Of a DNA stretch of 15,336 bases, positions 7,666-15,004 are shown one piece after another. The notes under the pieces are model-generated. The model was given only the letters and a program-made list of their open reading frames with translations. It ran no database searches and had not been told where the DNA came from. The stretch lies in contig CAIRND010000582.1 of the NCBI GenBank assembly GCA_903879825.1, positions 1 to 15,336 of the forward strand, given 5' to 3'. Source of the stretch: an uncultured Geobacteraceae bacterium. GTDB lineage: Bacteria > Desulfobacterota > Desulfuromonadia > Geobacterales > Pseudopelobacteraceae. Position numbers and translations under genes: made by a program. Numbering within the stretch: the first letter of the stretch is position 1; each line of letters starts with the position of its first letter.

Positions 7666-9660
7666 TTAATGATCAAATAAAGGACTACGAAGTCGGGCGA
7701 GTTTTTCTCGCTCCTGATGGTCACTTATTTCAGGAGGAAAATTTTCGGGACGGTATAGTCGAACCGTGAAGTTTTCCTCAAACGTCTTTAGTGCTGAGGC
7801 ATAGACGAATTTGATGTTTTCTGGCTTGATACCCTTTGTTTTCAACAATAAGTTGAGCACATCGTCATTGGTCTCAATAAGAGGACTCACCAGAAACCCG
7901 CGTTCAGCCATTTGCGGAATGAAGCGATATTGGTTCTCCTTCCCAGCGGTTTGGGTAGACAGGTAAACAATTGGCGCATGGTACAAAAACGTAGTCACCT
8001 TCCCTAGAAAAGTTGGCCTCATGGTTACCTGCATGATGATTGGACCGTCATTCCATGGCGTCAGTTCAATTACCTCGTTGAATTTGATAGTTTGCTCAGT
8101 TAGTAGTCTCATAATAATATTGGTGTGCAGGCCAGTTTTTTCGCGTAGAACCAGGAACGGACCATCTACTGCAATCGGCATATAGTTATTGAAAATAAAA
8201 GGCAAGGTGATAGCGTCATCCAGTGTTGGGTATCGGTTGTCGATTGTTTCCATGTTGAACAGTAGAAAGAGTGGTCGCTGTTCACTTTTGAAAATGGCAA
8301 GGTTCATAACTTGCAAATAGTCGGTATAAGCGCTGTAACCTTGTATGACTGGACGCGGACGGTAGTTCAGGCCATTGGCAAAAATGTAACTCTGCTTATA
8401 GTTAAAAGCGTCAACCGGAGCAGTCCCGATGAGCTGTCGAGCAACAGGCAGATCCAGTAGTCTATTATTATTGGGGTTTTCTAGAGCACTAAAATTCTTA
8501 CTCCAGTCACCAACTGCCAACTGTAGAACCATCAGTGCATTTTCTTTTAGATGGCCAGGCCATCCGCGCACTGCTCGCTGTATGGTGCCTGCAGCTTGGA
8601 AGTTGGCAGCCAACGAACAGAAGATCACTACACCTACAAACAAAACACCAAGAGAAAATCGGGCGCTATGCGGCAAATATTCTTGAAAAGGTCTGGTGAG
8701 CAGTACTGCAAAGTAGAGAGGTATGCCAAGGTTGTAAATATTGACATGATCATCAGCTCTCGTAAATCCATGCTTCCATGAAAAGAACAGACATAAAAGC
8801 ACAACTGTCATCAAACCTAGCTGTGCGATGTTAACTCGTGACGTCAGATTGACAACCCCGAAAGCAGTGATGAAGAGGAGTCCGGCTATAACGCTGGATA
8901 CAAAAATACTGAATTTGGGAACTAGAGTCGTCATCGCATCGGTATAGCCACCCGCAACTGCAAGGCTCCCTCTTATCCAGGGCACCAGGTTTTCCATATG
9001 TTGGCCTGCTGACAGCCAGAAGAAAATGATAAACAAGCTGAACAGCAACACAATCAAGATAGCTTTCTTGATATTTCTACGTCCAGACTGAACGGCAGCA
9101 CAGAGCAAGACACTTACCACTGCTGTCATAAAAAAGGTGAACTTGATAAGAGAAAGGAAAGCAAGCACCATGAGAAAAACCACGGCCGACACCCTACGTT
9201 TCGGCACGTCAATCATAAGCACCATAGCCCCAAATATCATTACGAACGGTACATGAACATCCAGTGAATGAACACCCACAACAACACTACTACCCAAGAA
9301 CCAAGCCAAAAATAAATATTTCAATGGCCCATGGATTTGATGCGCCAACTGAGTGGTTGTCCAGGCAATGAAACCGCACCATATAAGTGCAAACGGAACC
9401 CGAAACTCAACGATATTTCCTTGGCTATACGAAGGATACAAAAAACCAAAAGGTCCAAATGTGAAAATAACATCCTTGCCAAATTGGAGATCGTGCCTAA
9501 AAGCGTATTCCAAGGCTAGACACCAGGAACCATCTAAATCATACCGTACTTCCCGTCCGCTTAAAACAAATGCAGAAATATAGACAAGGCAAAAAAACAG
9601 AGTCCAGATAAAATGATTATTTGTCATCCACCTGATCAATTTTTTTTCAGTCATAGTCAT
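7666..9660 (-). CDS. Polytopic membrane protein, GT-C-like glycosyltransferase candidate
   Basis: A protein of about 664 residues. The N-terminal half (to about residue 365) is strongly hydrophobic with roughly ten predicted membrane segments by eye; the C-terminal 280 or so residues are soluble. Numbering from an upstream GTG, YDLDGSW (43-49) lies in the first loop after segment 1, where GT-C enzymes place their catalytic aspartate. FTFGPFGFL (69-77) and KHGFTRADDHV (299-309) are further polar motifs at segment ends. Layout resembles GT-C arabinofuranosyl- or mannosyltransferases using polyprenyl-phosphate sugars at the periplasmic face. I know of no characterised member, so function is inferred. 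The frame opens with GTG at 9669, without a site; ATG at 9660 is used, and ATG at 9654 has GGA just upstream. Codons near the start include an A8 run. A77-base gap separates it from GT9. Confidence 0.75.
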   Translation of the reverse strand: MTMTEKKLIRWMTNNHFIWTLFFCLVYISAFVLSGREVRYDLDGSWCLALEYAFRHDLQFGKDVIFTFGPFGFLYPSYSQGNIVEFRVPFALIWCGFIAWTTTQLAHQIHGPLKYLFLAWFLGSSVVVGVHSLDVHVPFVMIFGAMVLMIDVPKRRVSAVVFLMVLAFLSLIKFTFFMTAVVSVLLCAAVQSGRRNIKKAILIVLLFSLFIIFFWLSAGQHMENLVPWIRGSLAVAGGYTDAMTTLVPKFSIFVSSVIAGLLFITAFGVVNLTSRVNIAQLGLMTVVLLCLFFSWKHGFTRADDHVNIYNLGIPLYFAVLLTRPFQEYLPHSARFSLGVLFVGVVIFCSLAANFQAAGTIQRAVRGWPGHLKENALMVLQLAVGDWSKNFSALENPNNNRLLDLPVARQLIGTAPVDAFNYKQSYIFANGLNYRPRPVIQGYSAYTDYLQVMNLAIFKSEQRPLFLLFNMETIDNRYPTLDDAITLPFIFNNYMPIAVDGPFLVLREKTGLHTNIIMRLLTEQTIKFNEVIELTPWNDGPIIMQVTMRPTFLGKVTTFLYHAPIVYLSTQTAGKENQYRFIPQMAERGFLVSPLIETNDDVLNLLLKTKGIKPENIKFVYASALKTFEENFTVRLYRPENFPPEISDHQEREKLARLRSPLFDH

Positions 9661-9737
9661 CCGAATCACTGTTTAATAAACTGATATTACTGTGAAAAAA
9701 TATAACGAGTCGCATTTTTAATTTACTGCAATGGTTG

Positions 9738-10856
9738 TTACGATGACCTCAATTCAGTTTCCCCCAAAACGGTTAGACGGCGATCAATTGCATCAATAAC
9801 TCGTGCGACCGGCATTTCAGCCACTGGCCCATCATGGTAGAGCAACTCACTTCGAATGGAGTTCGCATAGTCACCGGAATAGGGCATGTAATTGCAAAAG
9901 TGCCTATAATGACCTAACACAATGATCCCATATGTCCCCACCGCGTTAGCCATATGAGCGGGACCGCTGTCTGTGCCTAAATAAAGCACACTGCGTCGGA
10001 TAACCTCGGCAGATTGGAGAATTGATAGATTACTACAAAGCGAACGATTGACTTTATCTTCTGCTGCGATAGCCAAGTGTTTAAGTCCAATTTCTATTAC
10101 GGGCAATCCCCAAGTGGTGTTGATGTGCTTGATAATTGAACATAATGCTGAAACCGGCAATTCACGATCTTGCTCATTACTTCCGGCATGAAGTACAACA
10201 AATTTATCCGGGAGATTAAGTTTACTCACTACTTCAATATTTTCCTCACCGGGAGACAGCTTGGGACCGACAGAGCTCGAAGTAACGCCCCCTGTCTTGC
10301 AATAAATATCTAGAAGGTTTCCAAAGTTATAATAATTAGAGGTGGTAATCCCTCTGTCACCATCCGATTTAAGCCATGGGACCTTACATATTTCACAGGA
10401 ACGTCCATAAATATTCAAATCATATATTTTGTCGAATAGTGCCAAACCGGCGAATCGAGCCCATTCAGAGATACAGATCAAAGGAAGCACATAGTCAACC
10501 TCTGGAAATGCATCTGCAAGTTCTCGATAATTCCGGTGTAATGCAAACAAAATGAATGCATCAGGATTTTCTGTGCGAACCTGACGCACAATCGGTTCAC
10601 AAGCAACAATGTCTCCAAGATGTACTACCTGACTAATTACGATTACTTTCCGGTGCGTTTTAAAAAAATTATTTTTTTTTACCTTTAACCATAACGTAGT
10701 GATATTTATACGATAATACCACTCTACAGCCATTTTATGCTTGTAACGCTGAGTCGTTATCAAGGGTTTTTCGAGGTATCTCAGTAAGGAACGCATTTGG
10801 CGTAACGGTGTACATTCTTTATTTGCATGCCAGTATGTGCGTGGCTGCAAATGCAT
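9738..10856 (-). CDS. GT9 heptosyltransferase-like glycosyltransferase
   Basis: A 372-residue GT9 protein. A basic N-terminal region of about 70 residues precedes VIVISQVVHLGDIVACEP, with the family GDI motif at residues 81-83. The donor half has LHAGSNEQDRELP and GTDSGPAHMANAVGT, the latter being the conserved heptosyltransferase signature. It probably adds a heptose-like sugar from an ADP-sugar. The frame extends to an ATG at 10973, inside the upstream methyltransferase, but the ATG at 10856 has GGAAG about 8 bases upstream and shares one base with the methyltransferase TAA (TAATG), so coupling is clear. An A9 tract followed by T7 (10680-10661) encodes KKNNFF before the GDI motif. DNA from here to about 12640 looks more A+T-rich than the rest. 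Confidence 0.87.
   Translation of the reverse strand: MHLQPRTYWHANKECTPLRQMRSLLRYLEKPLITTQRYKHKMAVEWYYRINITTLWLKVKKNNFFKTHRKVIVISQVVHLGDIVACEPIVRQVRTENPDAFILFALHRNYRELADAFPEVDYVLPLICISEWARFAGLALFDKIYDLNIYGRSCEICKVPWLKSDGDRGITTSNYYNFGNLLDIYCKTGGVTSSSVGPKLSPGEENIEVVSKLNLPDKFVVLHAGSNEQDRELPVSALCSIIKHINTTWGLPVIEIGLKHLAIAAEDKVNRSLCSNLSILQSAEVIRRSVLYLGTDSGPAHMANAVGTYGIIVLGHYRHFCNYMPYSGDYANSIRSELLYHDGPVAEMPVARVIDAIDRRLTVLGETELRSS
10661..10680 (-). repeat. A9-TAA-T7 homopolymer tract inside the GT9 gene
   Basis: On the minus strand, GGT is followed by nine A, then TAA-T context and seven T before AAAACG. It lies within codons for V-K-K-N-N-F-F-K. Runs of nine are uncommon in coding DNA of medium GC and are typical slippage sites. 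At the length seen here the gene is in frame. Confidence 0.6.
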
Positions 10857-11842
10857 TAAATATCTTCCCTTTCCGCCAGCATCAACAACTCTGAACCATG
10901 CATATCGGTGCGCTCTTTTCCTAATAGCCAGTGTTTGTAGCAAGTAGCAGCATAACAAGCAAGCCGTGAACATTCAACAAACCAGAATGCGGGCCAATGA
11001 CCAAAATAATGAAGTCGCTTCGCCAAGCGCATCACGCGCGGTAAAACATATGAATCAAAGGCCAGATGGGCATCCCAAGTATCCCGGGTCCAAATCGATA
11101 TAACTTTTAGCCCCGACTTGCGAGCAAGCAAAGCTATGCTCTTTTCCGTAAAATGAAAGACGTGCACATAAGGTTGTTGGCACCAGACCCAATCTTCTCT
11201 CATAATCTTCATTCCTGGCGTCCGTACATTGGGTACAGCTATCAAAACTTTTCCGTCAGTTGTAAGTAATTTAGTAATTCCTTTCATATAAGCCAGCGGG
11301 TCTCTGTCGTGCTCAAGACAATGCCACGAAGTTATAATATCGAAGTGTTTTTCGGGTAGACTGCCTTCATCGGAAAGTGAGCGAAAATCACCTTCTATAA
11401 TGTTCAAACCAAATTGGTCACGAGCATAATGCGTGGCCTGTGACTGGTAATCAACACCGACAGTTTCAATCAAAAAATTTTTCGCTGAGGCAAGAAAAAG
11501 TCCATGACCGCAACCTACATCAAGAAGTCGTTTTGGCTTTACATGATACTTTTTAAGCAATCTATGTAAACGCATCCAGCGATTTTTAGCCTGGATCTTC
11601 TTTAGTGAGAGATGCTCTTCAAACCAGTTGTAATCAAAATATTTTCCGTAATTGCCAATCAATTCCTGAACAGTAGGCAGAGGATCGCAGAATACTGAAC
11701 CACACTCGAAACATTCACTATAGCGAAAAACCTTTTGAGTGTCAGGCAGAGGTCATGTGCGATTACTCCATGTTCGAGTTGCACTCGAGTTGCATACAGG
11801 ACAGGGTGAAGGTAAAACCTGAGTATTTAGTATTTCTGACAT
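10856..11842 (-). pseudogene. Zinc-ribbon SAM methyltransferase interrupted by in-frame TGA
   Basis: The gene starts with ATG at 11842, one base after the preceding stop, and would encode 328 residues. The first 29 codons give PCPVCNSSATRTW (Cys-14, Cys-17), then a TGA stands at codon 30 (11755-11753). The same frame then continues with LPDTQKVFRYSECFECGSVF (Cys-44, Cys-47), completing the four-cysteine zinc ribbon. The methyltransferase domain follows: DVGCGHG at 108-114, GVDYQ, SWHCLEHD and HVFHFTEKS. Both sides of the stop are conserved-looking and in one frame, so this is a nonsense lesion, a pair of compensating indels (a one-base shift reads AHDL over the stop), or a sequencing error. 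A shorter protein of 268 residues could start at TTG 11662 but would lack the ribbon. No ATG or GTG start lies between. Its 3' end is coupled to GT9. Confidence 0.82.
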
Positions 11843-11843
11843 C

Positions 11844-12639
11844 CTATGATCTAAACTCTCCAAAAGACTTATTTAGTATATTTTTCCAATCCGATTCAAG
11901 TAGTGAAGGACGGTTATTGAGGAGATAAAACCACTTGCAAAAAGTTTGATTGGTAGCCAGCCTAAAAACAATATCTCTGACAGGGCGTGATGTTATTAAA
12001 TCAAGATTGCCACAGCTGGTGTAAAGATGTTTGCTAAATACTCCTGTAATGTGCCGCAACGATTTTTCTGTAAAAAAACTTATATGTTGACCGTGATCAA
12101 CACCATAGTACCACCAATTAGGAGGAACATGAGGAGTGGTAGGGACAAACTCTGTCGTAAACAACAGTGAATCAGTGCACTTGAAAATGTCGTTAAAAAA
12201 ACACAAGTGGTTCCTCAAGATGCTCAACAACCTCATAAGCCGTAACCAATTCGAAACTATCATTAACTATCGATGAAACAGTAAATTGTTCTAAGAAAAG
12301 ATTTGCACAATGGCGATCATAAGCCAAGTAGTCATAACCAATATCTCGCATCCTTCTAACAAATATTCCGTAACCCGAACCATAATCTAGAAATTTAGCT
12401 GACGGAGTAAATAACAATTCAATTATAGATTTTGCCTGTATTGAATTGGTGCCAGCTCTCGAAACAGTGCCTATATCTGTCGAAGCTATTGCGTTTTCAT
12501 ATGACTCTGAAAGCCAATAAGGGTTTTGTGTATAAACAAAGCCGCACTTTGGGCATTTCTGGTAAACCGCTGTATATTTTCTTAATACCGTTGTTTTACC
12601 GAAATATTCGGTAATATTACCACATATTTTACAATACAT
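11844..12639 (-). pseudogene. Zinc-ribbon SAM methyltransferase split by a frameshift in a T7 run
   Basis: ATG at 12639 lies 4 bases after the wzt stop. The first 148 codons give MYCKICGN (Cys-3, Cys-6), CPKC (29-32), the SAM motif DYGSGYG at 85-91, and AYEVVEHLEEPLVFF. The frame then ends at TAA (12195-12193). Skipping one T of the T7 run (12201-12195) continues as NDIFKCTDSLLFTTEFVPT, then HGQHISFFTEKSL, the conserved C-terminal segment, to a TAG at 11844. The joined product would be about 264 residues, normal for the family. Expected role is sugar or chain-end methylation. Either one T was gained, or the ribosome or polymerase slips there. An ATG start at 12696 would run into wzt and is unlikely. 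Codons look A+T-rich compared with wzt and the GT genes. Confidence 0.85.
12195..12201 (-). repeat. T7 run at the methyltransferase frameshift, touching a TAA
   Basis: The minus strand reads GTG TTT TTT TAA C. The seventh T is the first base of the stop codon. A six-T version would read GTG TTT TTT AAC GAC and restore the full-length methyltransferase. A +1 slip of the peptidyl tRNA-Phe keeps a TTT codon paired in the P site. Confidence 0.75.
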
Positions 12640-12643
12640 AATT

Positions 12644-13924
12644 TTATGCACCAAGAACGGTGAAATTCCATGCTGTAGGTACACGAACACCGCCACGTCC
12701 TGACTCTCTCATAGCGATAACTGAAGGGGTTTTCTCGCTTGGCAACACAGTTATGTTTCCGCATTGTGGCATATATTCAAGCCCGAAATTATCATTAGAG
12801 CGTGAACCAACATCAAGGCTGTAGGTGTTCGGCTCCAACAATAACTCAGGCATAGAAAATGTTGCCTTACCAATATTTCCCTTTTTGAATGATCTGCGAT
12901 TCCCTGGAATGTCGGAATCAAATGACAATATTCTTACCCCATCACGATTACAAAAACCGGCTCCAATGGAGACCCCTTCGACATCGGCAAAACACTCGAA
13001 CTCTATTTGTACATTGAGTGGTTTTCCATGATAAACTTCTTTACCATAATTGAAAGAAATACGACGTATATGCAGTATCTTGCCATAATCACCATATCGA
13101 GCAAAATCATTCAGGTCTATGTCAGTGAAACTAACCATGGTGTCTTTGAGATATATGTCAATCCCTTGATTCGATGAACCTGAAAAGCATACACTACCCT
13201 TATCCAAAACAACAACTCCAGCACAAAAGCTGCGAATCGCACTCATATTATGACTCACAAACAACACTGTTCGCCCTTCTCTCCCAACATCTTCCATCTT
13301 CCCCAAGCATTTTTTTTGGAATTGCGCATCCCCAACTGCCAGCACTTCATCCACTATCAATATATCCGGTTCCAGATGCGCAGCAACAGCAAACGCCAAT
13401 CGAACATACATGCCGGAAGAATAACGCTTTACCGGAGTATCCAGAAACTTCTCAATCTCGGCAAAATCGACAATCTCATTAAACTTTTTCTTAATCTCCG
13501 CCCTTCCCATCCCCAAAATTGCGCCGTTCAAAAAGATATTCTCCCGACCGGTCAACTCCGGATGAAAACCGGTGCCTACTTCCAACAGACTTGCCACCCT
13601 CCCCTTTATCCTGACGCTGCCGGTGGTTGGCTCAGTAATGCGACTGAGAATTTTGAGGAGTGTTGATTTACCGGCACCGTTGCGACCAATAATACCAATT
13701 CGATCCCCCTGCTTGACTTCGAAAGATACATCTTTTAGAGACCAGAAGTCTTCTTGAGAAGCAGATAATGGTGAAGGGAAACGCGTAAATGGTGTCAGAA
13801 TCTTTTTTGAAAAGTTTCTGACACCATTCGTTATGACATCCCGCAAAGCAGTATACTGATCACGTTGTTGATGATGCAGGGTGTATTTCTTGCCCAGGTT
13901 TTCAATAGTGATGACGGTGGACAT
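12644..13924 (-). CDS. wzt: Polysaccharide ABC transporter ATP-binding protein Wzt, with C-terminal glycan-binding domain
   Basis: A 426-residue ATPase that powers export of lipid-linked glycan across the inner membrane. Nucleotide-binding motifs: Walker A GRNGAGKST at 80-88, Q-loop region before GTGFHPELTGREN (117-129, the Wzt/TagH-specific motif), signature YSSGM at 168-172, Walker B ILIVDE at 188-193, D-loop region, and the switch histidine SHN at 224-226. The first 60 residues include an insert before DFWSLKDV that is typical of this subfamily. From about residue 260 to the end is a beta-rich domain matching the length of Wzt C-terminal carbohydrate-binding modules, which in E. coli O8/O9a recognise a methyl or phospho-methyl chain cap. 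AGGA 7 bases before the ATG comes from the last copy of a hexanucleotide repeat. It lies downstream of wzm and directly before two methyltransferase genes. Confidence 0.96.
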   Translation of the reverse strand: MSTVITIENLGKKYTLHHQQRDQYTALRDVITNGVRNFSKKILTPFTRFPSPLSASQEDFWSLKDVSFEVKQGDRIGIIGRNGAGKSTLLKILSRITEPTTGSVRIKGRVASLLEVGTGFHPELTGRENIFLNGAILGMGRAEIKKKFNEIVDFAEIEKFLDTPVKRYSSGMYVRLAFAVAAHLEPDILIVDEVLAVGDAQFQKKCLGKMEDVGREGRTVLFVSHNMSAIRSFCAGVVVLDKGSVCFSGSSNQGIDIYLKDTMVSFTDIDLNDFARYGDYGKILHIRRISFNYGKEVYHGKPLNVQIEFECFADVEGVSIGAGFCNRDGVRILSFDSDIPGNRRSFKKGNIGKATFSMPELLLEPNTYSLDVGSRSNDNFGLEYMPQCGNITVLPSEKTPSVIAMRESGRGGVRVPTAWNFTVLGA

Positions 13925-13932
13925 GGTTTATT

Positions 13933-13956
13933 CCTGTACCTGTACCTGTACCTGTA
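13933..13956 (-). repeat. Four tandem TACAGG hexanucleotides at the wzt ribosome-binding site
   Basis: CCTGTA occurs four times without interruption on the plus strand, which is TACAGG x4 in the transcript. The copy nearest wzt supplies the AGGA Shine-Dalgarno, 7 bases from the ATG. The other copies present further AGG triplets at 6-base steps upstream. A slippage-prone simple repeat; changing the copy number would not alter the spacing of the last Shine-Dalgarno. Confidence 0.85.
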
Positions 13957-13958
13957 TC

Positions 13959-13980
13959 TTTACTATCTCACAAAAGTAAA
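13959..13980 (-). repeat. Short inverted repeat in the wzm-wzt gap
   Basis: TTTACT and AGTAAA form a perfect 6-base stem with a 10-base loop, immediately upstream of the TACAGG repeats. A+T-rich and without a following T run, so not a terminator. It could be a weak protein-binding or RNA stem site. The rest of the 142-base gap between wzm and wzt shows no ORF and no clear promoter. Confidence 0.3.
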
Positions 13981-14066
13981 CCGGGAACCGCTCAGATTGA
14001 GCTAACATAACCACACCACACTCACTCTTTCATCAGATTAAAACATTTATGAACAATCTCTTCGGA

Positions 14067-14975
14067 CTATATCACATCAGCAAAGCTGCGTTCCATGTTT
14101 CTGAAATAGAAAAGTCCGCCAATAAATATCAACAGGGTCAGGGAAGTTGATAGTGCTAACCCGGGCCAGTATACCGGAAATGCATCTCCCATAATGGCCC
14201 AACGAAAGCCGTCGATAACCCCGACCATGGGATTTAGAAAATAGAGCATGCGCCACTTTTCCGGGACGATGGAGCTTGAAAAACCGACCGGTGAAATATA
14301 AAGTCCAAATTGTACCAGAAAGGGTACAACATAACGAAAATCGCGATACTTAACGTTAAGCGCCGAAAACCACAAACCGGCGCCGAATGATGCCAGAAAT
14401 GCCAGTATAAGAAAGAGCGGAAGAAGTAGCATCCTGAAATCAGGCACGAAGTGGTACCACGCCATAATTATAACCAGTATAACCATTGATATGAAAAAGT
14501 CCACCAACCCGACAAGCACCGACCCGGCCGGCACTATCAGTCTCGGGAAATAGACTTTTGTAAGTAGATTGGCGTTATCAATTAGAGAATTACTGCTTTC
14601 GGTTAATGAATTGGCAAAAAACTGCCACGGCAACATGGCGGCATAAACCATAATTGGGTACGGAACGCCATTAGACGGCAGTTTGGCCAGTGTGCCGAAA
14701 ACCACCGTGAAAACCAGCATAGTTGCAAGGGGGCGTATAACGCTCCAGGCTATGCCAATGGCTGTTTGCTTATACCTGACAAGGATATCGCGCCAAGCCA
14801 GAAAGAAAAACAGCTCGCGATAGCGCCAGATATCTTTCCAGTAATGTATCGCACCCATACCAGGTTTTATTAGAAGTTCAGGCTGTTCTTGCATATCAGG
14901 AATACTTGATCCTTCCTTTTTAAATTTATCAATGCCAAAAGTCGAGACAAAAGACGATACGAAGGATCCATTCAC
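14067..14975 (-). CDS. wzm: Polysaccharide ABC transporter permease Wzm (ABC-2 type)
   Basis: Up to 302 residues forming the membrane channel that works with Wzt. Conserved N-terminal amphipathic part WRYRELFFFLAWRDILVRYKQ precedes the first of six membrane segments, then PYPIMVYAAMLPWQFFAN, SSNSLIDNANLLTKVYFPRL (the coupling-helix region) and NPMVGVIDGFRWAI near the C-terminus, all typical of Wzm/TagG/KpsM-like permeases. The frame can begin at GTG 14975, 21 bases after the upstream stop, with no clear Shine-Dalgarno. The ATG at 14894 would give MQEQPELLIKPG, close to the usual 275-residue family length and N-terminus, and is a good alternative. The gap before it holds an ops-like element. 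Confidence 0.94.
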   Translation of the reverse strand: MNGSFVSSFVSTFGIDKFKKEGSSIPDMQEQPELLIKPGMGAIHYWKDIWRYRELFFFLAWRDILVRYKQTAIGIAWSVIRPLATMLVFTVVFGTLAKLPSNGVPYPIMVYAAMLPWQFFANSLTESSNSLIDNANLLTKVYFPRLIVPAGSVLVGLVDFFISMVILVIIMAWYHFVPDFRMLLLPLFLILAFLASFGAGLWFSALNVKYRDFRYVVPFLVQFGLYISPVGFSSSIVPEKWRMLYFLNPMVGVIDGFRWAIMGDAFPVYWPGLALSTSLTLLIFIGGLFYFRNMERSFADVI

Positions 14976-14991
14976 ATATGAAACAAAATCA

Positions 14992-15004
14992 CCACACTAC
15001 CGCC
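14992..15004 (-). promoter_or_regulatory. ops-like element (GGCGGTAGTGTG) upstream of wzm
   Basis: The minus strand carries GGCGGTAGTGTG, 11 of 12 bases identical to the enterobacterial ops core GGCGGTAGCGTG that recruits the NusG paralogue RfaH to polysaccharide operons. It overlaps the TAG stop of the UbiA-like gene and lies 17 bases before the wzm GTG. RfaH-like antitermination here is inference; part of the match is constrained by the last codons of the upstream gene. Confidence 0.35.

Noticed and set aside
9661..9737. Promoter in the gap before the membrane-protein gene
   Set aside because: TTGCAG and TTATAT are present on the minus strand but about 20 bases apart in A+T-rich DNA; too weak to list.
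10857..10973. N-terminal extension of the GT9 gene from an ATG at 10973
   Set aside because: It lies entirely inside the methyltransferase coding frame; the ATG at 10856 has GGAAG upstream and a TAATG junction.
11753..11755. The in-frame TGA as a selenocysteine codon
   Set aside because: The residue lies between the cysteine pairs, not at a cysteine position, and the following 40 bases show no convincing stem-loop of bacterial SECIS type.
11774..11794. Tandem copies of TCGAGTTGCA (10 bases, period 11) in the broken methyltransferase
   Set aside because: Removing one copy does not restore the frame but creates a new stop, so it is not the cause of the TGA lesion; probably chance.
13174..13666. 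Plus-strand frames of 102 and 138 codons
   Set aside because: They are opposite to the highly conserved Wzt nucleotide-binding domain and have no recognisable protein features.
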